Positions 1 through 7,292 of a DNA stretch of 64,000 bases are shown here, in pieces. Location of the stretch: contig NZ_LNUV01000006.1 in assembly GCF_001512285.1 (NCBI RefSeq), positions 883,159 through 947,158 on the forward strand, read 5' to 3'. Every line of letters starts with the position of its first letter. Positions within the stretch are counted from its first letter, which is position 1. The notes below the pieces were generated by a model that was not told the origin of the DNA, did no database searches, and was given only the letters and a program-made list of their open reading frames with translations. This DNA comes from Arthrobacter sp. EpRS71 (GTDB lineage Bacteria; Actinomycetota; Actinomycetes; Actinomycetales; Micrococcaceae). The position numbers were made by a program, and so were the translations under genes.

Positions 1-443
1 ACCTCGCACAGGCGGCACTTGCAGCGCTGTGCGACGATCCGGAGATGCGCGGGTCCCTGCCGTTGGGCGTGGATGGACCCGAGGGCGAAATCGCCGCAGT
101 CCGTGAACGCCTTGCGTCGGCCGTCCTTGAGGCTGATGTCTCTTCCCTCTTCCAACGCGCACGGAGGGGACAAGGACGCCCGGCTCCGCTTGGTCCGGTG
201 GCCCAACTCGCGGCCGTTCAGAGCCTCGGCCCTGAGACATTGGTGCGGCTCCGGGACGCATTGGAAACGCGGATCGAGGGATCACGCTTGACTACCCGCG
301 TGGGTTGGCTCGACTTCTCTGAGGCAGACTTACCGGCCGTGGAACGCCTGTTGGGTGGAGGGGATCACCTCGCAATAGATCTGGGGGTTGAACTGGTGGA
401 AAGGCTGTTGCGCGCAGGAGTTCTTGTCCCCGCCCAGCAGTGA
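1..443 (+). CDS. C-terminal part of a JmjC/cupin-like protein (partial, left edge)
   Basis: The frame is open from the left edge (first full codon at base 3) and stops with TGA at 441-443, leaving about 146 visible residues. The visible part is an Ala/Leu/Glu-rich helical region ending in a winged-helix-like tail that closes with Val-Leu-Val-Pro-Ala-Gln-Gln. No catalytic residues are in view. The identification rests mainly on context: in Arthrobacter-type genomes a cupin/JmjC protein commonly precedes the sucrase/ferredoxin-like gene that follows here. Internal ATG codons exist (for example at 45), but the open frame upstream argues that this is a truncated view and not a short gene. The family call is inference. 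Confidence 0.5.
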   Translation, partial: LAQAALAALCDDPEMRGSLPLGVDGPEGEIAAVRERLASAVLEADVSSLFQRARRGQGRPAPLGPVAQLAAVQSLGPETLVRLRDALETRIEGSRLTTRVGWLDFSEADLPAVERLLGGGDHLAIDLGVELVERLLRAGVLVPAQQ

Positions 444-485
444 TTGGCAGACCCAGCAGTGATTGACGGAGTCGAGGAGTGATTG
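439..485 (+). repeat. Three direct copies of AGTGATTG at the gene junction
   Basis: AGTGATTG occurs at 439-446, 458-465 and 478-485, a 19-20 bp period. The first copy contains the TGA stop of the upstream gene and the third contains the GTG used as the predicted start of the next gene. This could be a short slipped duplication or a set of operator half-sites. Confidence 0.6.
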
Positions 486-1423
486 ACAAAACAGTGACCT
501 CCCCGGTGGCCGCAACTCAAGGTTTTTTCTGCGCCAACAGCGCCCGCGTGCGCGGCGACTCGATGGCAGGCACGGCATCGCCCGGCCTCGTTTGGGTCCT
601 CATAGAGCACCGGGGCGGCTGGCCTCCCAACGGTTTTGAGGGCCTTGATCTTGAAGCCGGGACCAAAGCCCTCGTATCCTCTGCGGCGCGGATGGCGGGT
701 GCGCGGGTTCTCTTGGTGCGGAAACCGGGTCCCCGCCCGAGGCATGGTCTTCAGAGGTGGGCGGTACTGCGATATCACAGCTCCGGGGACTACCAGCAGC
801 TGTGGGGATCGTGGGAGCAGGACGGGGATCTTGCGGGGATTGTTGCAGCACTGGCGTCCCCTGGAAACCCCGGTCTTCCGCCGGTCATCCTGATTTGCGT
901 GCATGGCCGGCATGACCCCTGTTGCGCAGTGCGTGGCCGGCCCGTGGGCCGTGCGCTCAGCGAGCTGTGGCCGGAGCTGGTGTGGGAGTGTTCCCATGTT
1001 GGCGGGGACAGGTTCGCGGCCAACGCAGTGGTGGTTCCGGACGGGGTGTACTACGGAGGTCTCGACGCCGAGTCATCCGTCGCCACGATCAAGAGCCATC
1101 TTGCCGGGCGCATTGACGCGGGGTATTTGCGGGGATACACGGATCTCTCCCCACCTCAACAAGCCGCCATCGCCGCTGTGCTCGGACGTTTTGGCCCTGC
1201 CGGCCGCCACGACTACCAAGTCACTGAAACCCGGCATCAGATCGGGGAAAACACGGGCGAGGGCGAGCGGTGGCGCATTCACGTCACCGGCAGGCCGCCC
1301 CATCCGGCGCATATCGAGGTGGAAGTGCAGGTCCGCCGCTCACCTGCGTATCAGCTCACGTGCCTGGCGCCGTCCGCGGGCTCGGTGATGGTCTACCAGC
1401 CGATGTCCATTCGGAGTGTCTGA
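479..1423 (+). CDS. Sucrase/ferredoxin-like family protein
   Basis: A 314-residue protein of the sucrase/ferredoxin-like (Suc_Fer) family, a thioredoxin-fold protein thought to carry a [2Fe-2S] cluster. The diagnostic stretch is Cys-Val-His-Gly-Arg-His-Asp-Pro-Cys-Cys near residues 140-150, followed by Cys-Ser-His-Val-Gly-Gly-Asp-Arg-Phe-Ala about 30 residues later, which supply the cluster ligands in this family. The start is uncertain: GTG 479 is part of GAGGAGTG, so the ribosome site would overlap it; GTG 494 in the same frame is an alternative 15 bases downstream of GGAG. Its position beside siderophore genes suggests a role in iron-related electron transfer, which is inference. Confidence 0.8.
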   Translation: MIDKTVTSPVAATQGFFCANSARVRGDSMAGTASPGLVWVLIEHRGGWPPNGFEGLDLEAGTKALVSSAARMAGARVLLVRKPGPRPRHGLQRWAVLRYHSSGDYQQLWGSWEQDGDLAGIVAALASPGNPGLPPVILICVHGRHDPCCAVRGRPVGRALSELWPELVWECSHVGGDRFAANAVVVPDGVYYGGLDAESSVATIKSHLAGRIDAGYLRGYTDLSPPQQAAIAAVLGRFGPAGRHDYQVTETRHQIGENTGEGERWRIHVTGRPPHPAHIEVEVQVRRSPAYQLTCLAPSAGSVMVYQPMSIRSV

Positions 1424-1456
1424 AACCAACGGGCGGCGGACACGGGCTACAAAGCG

Positions 1457-1639
1457 TCAGCGCAATTCCGGGCCCTCGGGTCGATCCGGATCCAGGGGCG
1501 AACCGTCCAGCGGCGTGTCAAGCAGGCTCGGCGGCTTGGGCACTCGGGCCAGCAGGAGGCAGACGACGGTCAGCCAGGCGACTGCCACCGTCAACACCTC
1601 CATCCATACGGATGCTCCCAGTTCCATGTAGGAAATCAT
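1457..1639 (-). CDS. Putative small single-pass membrane protein
   Basis: A possible 60-residue protein starting at ATG 1639 (or ATG 1627) and convergent with the preceding gene. It has one clear hydrophobic segment (about residues 13-30, rich in Val, Leu and Ala) followed by a Pro/Asp-rich cytoplasmic-looking tail. A purine-rich AAGAG lies just upstream of the start and an iron-box-like sequence about 20-40 bases further upstream. I do not recognise a family. It fills an otherwise empty 322-base gap between two plus-strand genes, but it may also be a chance frame. Confidence 0.4.
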   Translation of the reverse strand: MISYMELGASVWMEVLTVAVAWLTVVCLLLARVPKPPSLLDTPLDGSPLDPDRPEGPELR

Positions 1640-1658
1640 ATGGCTCTTGACGACTAAA

Positions 1659-1677
1659 CGGTAAGTAGCCTTACCTT
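1659..1677. promoter_or_regulatory. Iron-box-like sequence (IdeR/DtxR type, one good half)
   Basis: The plus strand contains TAGCCTTACCTTT at 1666-1678, close to the right half of the actinobacterial iron box (TAGSCTAACCTWA). The left half, GGTAAG, matches poorly. It sits between the putative small membrane protein (minus) and the spermidine-synthase-like gene (plus), so it could serve either. Confidence 0.4.
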
Positions 1678-1745
1678 TGCGGTGTGAGTCGAGGTCAGGC
1701 AGTGCTCCACTAGGGTTGAAGCATGACTCAGGCAGGGCCGAAGTA

Positions 1746-2675
1746 GTGGCGAAACCCCGTAAATCCAGCAAGGCAAGGTCCCAGAGATCGACGCCGGGAG
1801 TCGTCGAGGTGCCTGCCGGCACCCGCATTGACGGACCGGTGGCCGGCGTCTACTACATCGATACCGGCGACTGCGAGTTGCTCCAGGACCAGGACAACTC
1901 CAACGGCTGGCTGCTCAAGATCAACGGCGTCATGAGCTCACACATAGACCTCGCCGATCCGCTGTTCCTCGACTTTGAATACATGCGCTGGATCGCGGCA
2001 CTGGTGGAATCCCGGTGGCCCCGGGAACAGAAGCCCAAACTGCGTGCCCTGCACCTGGGCGGAGGGGCCTGCTCCATGGCACGGTACTTCCACGCCGCTT
2101 ACCCCGAAGCGCGGCAGGTGGTGGTGGAGCTTGATGGCAAGCTGGCCGACTACGTCCGTGGCTGGTTCGATCTTCCCAAAGCGCCCCTGTTACGGATCCG
2201 CGTGGGTGAAGCCCGGCAGGTCACGGAGTCCCTCACCCCGGACAGCCGGGACCTCATCATTCGGGATGTTTTCGCCGGAGCCTTCACGCCCCGTGCCTTG
2301 ACCACGCGCGAGTTCACGGCCCATGCGGACTCGGTCCTCGCCCCCGATGGCCTGTACGTGGTCAACTCCGGGGACGCGCCGGATCTCAAGAATGCTCGGG
2401 CCGACGCCGCCACCATCGCGGACACGTTCGAGCACACCATGATCATTGCCGATCCCGCCATGCTCAAGGGCCGGCGGTACGGCAACATGATCATGGCCGG
2501 CAGCCACGCACCGTTCGGTGACGACCCCACCCTCGCCCGCAGGCTCCTGGGCGGAGGCGTCCCTGCGCACATCTGGGATGACGCCAAAGTACGAGCCTTC
2601 GCCCAAGGAATCCCGGTACGGCACGACCCTCCGGTGGAGACGCTGGGGGAGGGCCCTTCAGCTTCGGCTGAGTGA
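1746..2675 (+). CDS. Spermidine/spermine synthase-like methyltransferase-fold protein
   Basis: A 309-residue protein when started at GTG 1746; the frame is open back to 1677. The Rossmann-like core shows Leu-His-Leu-Gly-Gly-Gly-Ala-Cys-Ser near residue 100 (SAM-type glycine loop), an acidic end of the next strand (Val-Val-Val-Glu-Leu-Asp), and later Asp-Leu-Ile-Ile-Arg-Asp-Val-Phe. These features match the polyamine aminopropyltransferase/spermidine-synthase-like superfamily, common in actinobacteria as stand-alone proteins of unproven substrate. A basic, Lys/Arg/Ser-rich N-terminus precedes the fold. It converges on the ABC gene downstream and their 3' ends overlap by 18 bases. The substrate cannot be judged from the sequence. 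Confidence 0.75.
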   Translation: MAKPRKSSKARSQRSTPGVVEVPAGTRIDGPVAGVYYIDTGDCELLQDQDNSNGWLLKINGVMSSHIDLADPLFLDFEYMRWIAALVESRWPREQKPKLRALHLGGGACSMARYFHAAYPEARQVVVELDGKLADYVRGWFDLPKAPLLRIRVGEARQVTESLTPDSRDLIIRDVFAGAFTPRALTTREFTAHADSVLAPDGLYVVNSGDAPDLKNARADAATIADTFEHTMIIADPAMLKGRRYGNMIMAGSHAPFGDDPTLARRLLGGGVPAHIWDDAKVRAFAQGIPVRHDPPVETLGEGPSASAE

Positions 2676-4454
2676 GCTGTTCCAGGCTTCCCACAAGTGG
2701 GCGTAGCGGCCCTCGGCTGCCAGCAGTTCCTGATGCGAACCCGATTCCACAATCCGCCCCTGCTCCATGACCACCACCGTGTCCGCCGAAGCTGCCTGAG
2801 ACAGCCGGTGCGCGATCACTACTGAGGTTCGTCCCGTCAACGCAGCCTCCGCCGCTTGATCCAGCATGGTGGCAGAACCGGTTCCCGCCTCTGCGGTGGC
2901 TTCGTCGAGGACTGCAATGGGCGGGTCCTTGAGCATGAGCCGTGCCAAGGCAAGTTGTTGGGCCTGCTCCGGTGTGAGTTGATGGCCGCCGGCCCCTACG
3001 GAAGTCTCCAGTCCGTCGTCGAGCGCTACAACCCACGTAGCCCCAACCGCCTTCAGGACGCACGAAAGTTCCTCCGCGGAAGCACCGGGTTTGGCGAGCA
3101 GGAGGTCCTCGGCGAGCGTTCCGGAGAAGACATGTACCTCCTGGCTGACCATCGAAATCCGTTCATGAAGCTCAGCGGGAGCGGCAGCGGCAGAGTCCAG
3201 TCCACCCACCCAGGCGGTGCCGCTGTGGGGGTGTTCCAAGCCCATGATGACCTTGGCCAGAGTGGTCTTACCGGCGCCGGAGGTACCCACGATAGCTACG
3301 CGCTCACCCGGCTTGACGGTCAGGGAGACGGCGTTCAGCGCGGGGCGCTGGCCAGGGTAGGCGAAGGTGACATCCTCCAGGACGATTCCAGCGTCGATTC
3401 CAGCGTCGGTTCCCCGGAAAGTACCGGCCCCGGTAGTGCCGGCCGGGGCTGACGCCGCGACAGTCTCCGGCTTCGCGGACATGGTCAGTCCGAACATGCG
3501 TCCCAATCCTGCTGCGGCTTTCTGCAGTTCATCGAACTGTCCCAAGACCAAGCCGATGGGATCGAACAGCCGGTAGAAGTATAATGCGGCAGCAGTGGCC
3601 GCGCCGATGGTCACGGTTCCCTCGGCATGCAGCCAGAACCCCACCACCAGCACCGCGGACAGGCCGATGAGTTCGGCCAGGTTGAGGCGGTTGTAGAAGC
3701 GGGTCAGGTAGTTGACGCCCTTGAGCGCATGTCCGATGTTCTCCCGGGAGGCGGCCGCCACCAAGTCAGCGTGACGGGAGCCGAGGCCCAGGGCCAGCAC
3801 GGAAGGTGAGCCGTGAACGGTCTCAATGATCTGTTCGGTCCGGTTTGCTTCGGTGATCCGGACCGTCCGGTAGATGGGAGCGGTTCGTTTGAGGAACCAG
3901 CGAAGGGTGAACACCTGCAAGGGTGCGGCGATCAGGACAGCCACGGCGAAGCGCCAGTCGATGACACCCAGGCCCAGCAACGTCACGGCAATGGTGAAGG
4001 CTGCGCTGGTGAACGCAGGCAGCACGCCGGAAATGGCTTCGCTGACGGCCTCCACGTCACCGGACACGCGGGCCACCACATCGCCGATGCCCGCTTTTTC
4101 CAGGTGATTCAGCGGCTTTCGGACGGCCGCGGCGAAGACTTCCTCGCGCAGCCCGGCCAGGGCTTCCTCGCAGATCCTGGCCAGCAGGTTCTGTCCCAGG
4201 ATGCCCAGCAGGGCGCCGAGTCCACCGGCAACCAGCAAGGCGATGGCCAGCCACAGGAGGGACATGACGTCGCCGCCGCTGGCTGCGATGTTGACCATGA
4301 TGCCCAGGATGGCCGGTGCGGCCAGCCCGCAACAGGCCGCCGTCAGCAGGACGAACACCGTCAAGGTGAGCCTGCCAGGGCGCTGAGCCAGGAGGCGCCA
4401 CATGGCCCTCCTGGTCTCGCGGGGCGTGGCAATGGGGAGGATGTCGGTGCTCAC
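2658..4454 (-). CDS. ABC exporter-type half-transporter with intact Walker motifs and degenerate signature
   Basis: A 598-residue fusion of a six-helix type-IV ABC membrane domain (residues about 25-310) and a nucleotide-binding domain. Walker A Gly-Thr-Ser-Gly-Ala-Gly-Lys-Thr is at 390-397, Walker B with catalytic Glu (Val-Leu-Asp-Glu-Ala-Thr) near 515-520 and the switch His at 549. The signature is Leu-Thr-Pro-Glu-Gln (493-497) in place of Leu-Ser-Gly-Gly-Gln. It overlaps the upstream partner gene by 4 bases (ATGA), so the two are probably translated together as a heterodimer. Location beside siderophore uptake genes and an iron box suggests siderophore transport, comparable to mycobacterial IrtAB or to siderophore exporters. 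Direction of transport is not decidable here. Confidence 0.9.
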   Translation of the reverse strand: MSTDILPIATPRETRRAMWRLLAQRPGRLTLTVFVLLTAACCGLAAPAILGIMVNIAASGGDVMSLLWLAIALLVAGGLGALLGILGQNLLARICEEALAGLREEVFAAAVRKPLNHLEKAGIGDVVARVSGDVEAVSEAISGVLPAFTSAAFTIAVTLLGLGVIDWRFAVAVLIAAPLQVFTLRWFLKRTAPIYRTVRITEANRTEQIIETVHGSPSVLALGLGSRHADLVAAASRENIGHALKGVNYLTRFYNRLNLAELIGLSAVLVVGFWLHAEGTVTIGAATAAALYFYRLFDPIGLVLGQFDELQKAAAGLGRMFGLTMSAKPETVAASAPAGTTGAGTFRGTDAGIDAGIVLEDVTFAYPGQRPALNAVSLTVKPGERVAIVGTSGAGKTTLAKVIMGLEHPHSGTAWVGGLDSAAAAPAELHERISMVSQEVHVFSGTLAEDLLLAKPGASAEELSCVLKAVGATWVVALDDGLETSVGAGGHQLTPEQAQQLALARLMLKDPPIAVLDEATAEAGTGSATMLDQAAEAALTGRTSVVIAHRLSQAASADTVVVMEQGRIVESGSHQELLAAEGRYAHLWEAWNSSLSRS

Positions 4455-6274
4455 GAGCCCACCACCTCGCGGTAGCCGGTGGACGTGGCCAGGAGTTCAC
4501 GGTGGGTGCCGCTTTCAGGTGCTGCGCCGCCCCCACCCATCACCACCCGATGGCAGACAGCCAGCAGTGTGGGACTGGTAGTCACCAGTACCAGGGCTTT
4601 GTCAGGGAAGTTCCGCAAGCCATCAGCGATCACGGCTTCGGTTGCGGTGTCGACGGCGGTAGTGGGGTCATGCAGGACCAGTACCGGTTGTTTTTGGTGC
4701 AGCGAACGGCCTAGAACCAGCCGCTGCCGTTGGCCGCCTGACAGGCTTTGGCCGCCTCCAGTGAGTACAGTTTCGGTGCCTTCCGGCAGTTGCGAGACAA
4801 AGTCCCCGACGGCGGCCGCAGCCATGGCCCGCTCGTCCAGCGGGGCATTGGCTACTGCCACGTTGTCGCGGACACTGCCGCGGAACAGCACGCCGTCGTG
4901 ACTGTCGGCGAATACCCTCGAACGGACATGGACAGGATCCAGGTCTGCCGCGTCCTGGCCGTCGATGGACACCAGGCCACGGGGTGCGGGTGTGCGGAAG
5001 CCGAGCGTGTCCACCAAGAGCCTCGCTTGTGTTCCGTCGGGAAGAACCACGCCCACGATTTCCCCGGCAGCGGCCGTGAAGGGCGGGAATGCAGCGCCGC
5101 CGGAGCCCGGGCGGAGCTCGAGCAGCGGGGCTGGCTCAGGCAGTGGGGCGGGTTCACGCAACGGGGCAGCTTCAGGCAGTGGGGCGGGTTCACGAGATGC
5201 GGCGACGCTGGAAGCCGAGCCGGCCGTCGTCGTCGTGCGTTCTTCCGGCTCCGGTGCCGGCACCGCGTCCGGTTCCGTGAGCAACACCGCTGTGCGTACG
5301 GCCGAGGCGCGTTTGCGTGCGAGTTCCACGCTGAGGAAGCCAAGGGCGGCCATGGGCCCTTGGACGAATTGGGCCACGCCAACAACCGCCACCAGTTGCC
5401 CTACCGTAATGCTGCCTTGAACGGCGAACCAGGCTGCGAAGAAGGCAATACCTGCCAGGAACGCCGCGGAAAGGGCGGTGCTCGCGCCGTTGTAGGCGGA
5501 TCTGGAGCGGACCGCCCGCAGGCCGGCCAGAAGGGACGTCCGGCTGGCGGCCGTATAGCGGGTCACGGCTGCCTCCTCGGCACCGAGGCCCTTGAGGGGA
5601 CGTGACCCTGTGACGAAGTCCGTAGCCAGTGCGCCGGCGCGGGCCGCAGAGGACTGTTCAACATCGCTGCGGTCCTCCAACGGTTTGGTGAGGCGCTGCA
5701 TCACCACCAGCATGACGGGCGTGGCCACCAGGACTGCGATGCCCAGAGGGACCGAAATCAGCAGCAGAGTCACGGCTGAGGTGACGACGCCGGCTGCGGC
5801 TGCAAGGCCACCGCCGATGAGCCAGGACAAGCCGGCAACCCTGTCAGCGTCGGAGGAGGCGATTGCAACGATTTCGCCGGGGGCACGCCTGGCCGCCATG
5901 CCTCGCGGGTGCAGAGTGCGTTCCACTGACAACTGCCGAAGATCGTGCGAACCGTACAGGAAGGAACGGTTGGTGGCGAGGGTGCCGATACGCCAGGAAA
6001 GGGCGAGCACCACGAAGACCACAGCCAGGGCGCCAAGCCACCAGAGGAGGGCGCCGGCGTCGTGCGGTGAAATCGCTTTGTCAACGGCAGCGCCGATGGT
6101 GGCCGGGACCAGTGCCTCGCTGACCTGATGCAAAATGAAGCCCGCGCAGCCCACCAGTAGCAACTTCCAGCGGCCGTTGGCCAAAAGGGTGAAGGTGAAG
6201 AGACGGGAAGCCGTCCAGGGAGTTGACGTGTTACGCCCCGGTGGGCAGGACGGAAGGGAAGAACTGGAGGGCAT
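4451..6274 (-). CDS. ABC exporter-type half-transporter with degenerate ATP site and intact signature
   Basis: About 607 residues if started at ATG 6274; GTG 6295 and ATG 6283 are in frame, but GTG 6295 lies inside the iron box, which favours a downstream, perhaps leaderless, start. Six membrane helices (about 40-325) precede a nucleotide-binding domain. The Walker A position reads Val-Val-Leu-Pro-Asp-Gly-Thr-Gln-Ala-Arg with no Lys, Walker B ends Leu-His-Asp-Pro where Leu-Asp-Glu-Pro is usual, and the switch His is replaced. The signature Leu-Ser-Gly-Gly-Gln is perfect. It therefore complements the downstream partner, giving one functional composite ATP site. A Pro/Ala/Glu-rich linker of near-repeats joins the two domains, longer than usual for the family. 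Confidence 0.88.
   Translation of the reverse strand: MPSSSSLPSCPPGRNTSTPWTASRLFTFTLLANGRWKLLLVGCAGFILHQVSEALVPATIGAAVDKAISPHDAGALLWWLGALAVVFVVLALSWRIGTLATNRSFLYGSHDLRQLSVERTLHPRGMAARRAPGEIVAIASSDADRVAGLSWLIGGGLAAAAGVVTSAVTLLLISVPLGIAVLVATPVMLVVMQRLTKPLEDRSDVEQSSAARAGALATDFVTGSRPLKGLGAEEAAVTRYTAASRTSLLAGLRAVRSRSAYNGASTALSAAFLAGIAFFAAWFAVQGSITVGQLVAVVGVAQFVQGPMAALGFLSVELARKRASAVRTAVLLTEPDAVPAPEPEERTTTTAGSASSVAASREPAPLPEAAPLREPAPLPEPAPLLELRPGSGGAAFPPFTAAAGEIVGVVLPDGTQARLLVDTLGFRTPAPRGLVSIDGQDAADLDPVHVRSRVFADSHDGVLFRGSVRDNVAVANAPLDERAMAAAAVGDFVSQLPEGTETVLTGGGQSLSGGQRQRLVLGRSLHQKQPVLVLHDPTTAVDTATEAVIADGLRNFPDKALVLVTTSPTLLAVCHRVVMGGGGAAPESGTHRELLATSTGYREVVGS
5136..5194. repeat. In-frame 23-bp direct repeat in the ABC linker
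   Basis: An identical 23-bp segment occurs at 5136-5158 and 5172-5194, a 36-bp (12-codon) period. It encodes alternating Glu-Pro-Ala-Pro-Leu-Pro-Glu type units between the membrane and ATPase domains of the minus-strand ABC gene. Copy number could vary without breaking the frame. Confidence 0.8.
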
Positions 6275-6280
6275 GCTTAC

Positions 6281-6299
6281 CATAGTAAGGCTCACCTAA
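6281..6299. promoter_or_regulatory. Iron box in the ABC/AraC divergent promoter
   Basis: AAGGCTCACCTAA at 6287-6299 matches the right half of the IdeR/DtxR consensus (AGSCTAACCTWA) at 11 of 12 positions; the left half is weak. The box lies between the minus-strand ABC pair and the plus-strand AraC gene and overlaps the upstream-most possible ABC start codon, so it is placed to repress the ABC pair, and possibly the regulator, when iron is plentiful. Confidence 0.65.
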
Positions 6300-6314
6300 C
6301 TTCAAGAAGGCCAG

Positions 6315-7157
6315 ATGACCCGCCAAGCTGTATCGCAATCCGGACAGGCAGCCCTCCCTCCGGATGCCCTCCCCGAGGAGGAGACGTCGCCGCAGGTCTA
6401 CGGCGTGTACACCGGATATTTCGAGTGCGCCACGCCAGCTACCTGGACTGAGCACGTCCACGAAACCCATGAGCTGCTGTGGGGTGCGCGGGGTGTGCTG
6501 ACGGTGGAGGCCGATGGTGGTTTCTTTGCCGTCCCGGCAACGTTGGGGCTCTGGATTCCTGCGGGCGTGGTTCACGCCGTGAAGTCAACGCAGGGTACGG
6601 GGTTCTATTGCTCCCACATTGATGCGCAGGTGGCGCCGCACTTGGCGAGCCGCACCGTGGCTGTCACTGTGCCCACTGCCGCGCAGGAACTGTTGCGCCA
6701 TATGAGCACTTTCGACATGGATGACTCCCTGAGGAAGGGTTCTGAGCAGGTGGTGTTGGGGCTGCTCGATGTTGTGGATGCCCGGCCGATGCTGTTGCCC
6801 ATGCCCACCGATCCGCGGCTGGAACTCATCGCCCGCGCCCTCCTGGATGACCCGGCCTTGGACCGTTCGTTGGAGGATTGGAGCGTTGAAGTGTCCATTA
6901 GTGTCCGTAACTTGTCCCGCCTGTTCCATAAGGAAACGGGCATGACGTTTGCCCAGTGGCGCATCCACGCCAGGGTGCGCGTTGCCTTGGGATTGCTGGC
7001 CGCCGGTTACCCGGTTTCCTCGGTCAGCAGGAGGGTGGGCTACAACAATCCCAGTGCCTTCGTCCAAGTGTTCCGAAAGGTCATGGGGCACACGCCGGGG
7101 TGGTACGTATCCTCGCTTAAGGCCGGAAACCATCACTCTTTGGCCGGTTCCGAATAG
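6315..7157 (+). CDS. AraC-family transcriptional regulator with cupin-type sensor domain
   Basis: A 280-residue regulator. The N-terminal half is an AraC-type cupin: His-Val-His-Glu-Thr-His-Glu-Leu-Leu-Trp-Gly followed by a beta-rich stretch ending in Ile-Pro-Ala-Gly-Val-Val-His. The C-terminal 100 residues are a paired helix-turn-helix domain with the usual end motif (Val-Gly-Tyr-Asn-Asn-Pro-Ser-Ala-Phe-Val-Gln-Val-Phe-Arg). The ribosome site AGAAGG lies 4-5 bases before ATG 6315. It sits between the divergent ABC pair and the siderophore-binding gene, so it probably senses the iron-siderophore complex or a related ligand and activates these operons, as AraC regulators in other siderophore loci do. 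Ligand is inference. Confidence 0.85.
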   Translation: MTRQAVSQSGQAALPPDALPEEETSPQVYGVYTGYFECATPATWTEHVHETHELLWGARGVLTVEADGGFFAVPATLGLWIPAGVVHAVKSTQGTGFYCSHIDAQVAPHLASRTVAVTVPTAAQELLRHMSTFDMDDSLRKGSEQVVLGLLDVVDARPMLLPMPTDPRLELIARALLDDPALDRSLEDWSVEVSISVRNLSRLFHKETGMTFAQWRIHARVRVALGLLAAGYPVSSVSRRVGYNNPSAFVQVFRKVMGHTPGWYVSSLKAGNHHSLAGSE

Positions 7158-7187
7158 AATCCATCGGTTTTCAATCCCTCAGCGTTG

Positions 7188-7206
7188 TTAGGGTAGGTAT
7201 ACCTAA
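7188..7206. promoter_or_regulatory. Iron box upstream of the siderophore-uptake operon
   Basis: TTAGGGTAGGTATACCTAA matches the 19-bp IdeR/DtxR consensus TWAGGTTAGSCTAACCTWA at 15 of 19 positions and is nearly palindromic. It is 87 bases upstream of the TTG start of the siderophore-binding lipoprotein and is well placed to overlap that operon's promoter. Confidence 0.8.
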
Positions 7207-7292
7207 CTTCGGTAGTCGCTGAATGAGCCCGACATCGGGCCGCGGCTACCAACGGGAGCTCTCCGTCTCCCCTGAGAATCAAGAGGACCGCA

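Noticed and set aside
4479..4901. Plus-strand frames inside the ABC pair
   Set aside because: Both ABC genes are certain on the minus strand from their domain motifs, so these are shadows.
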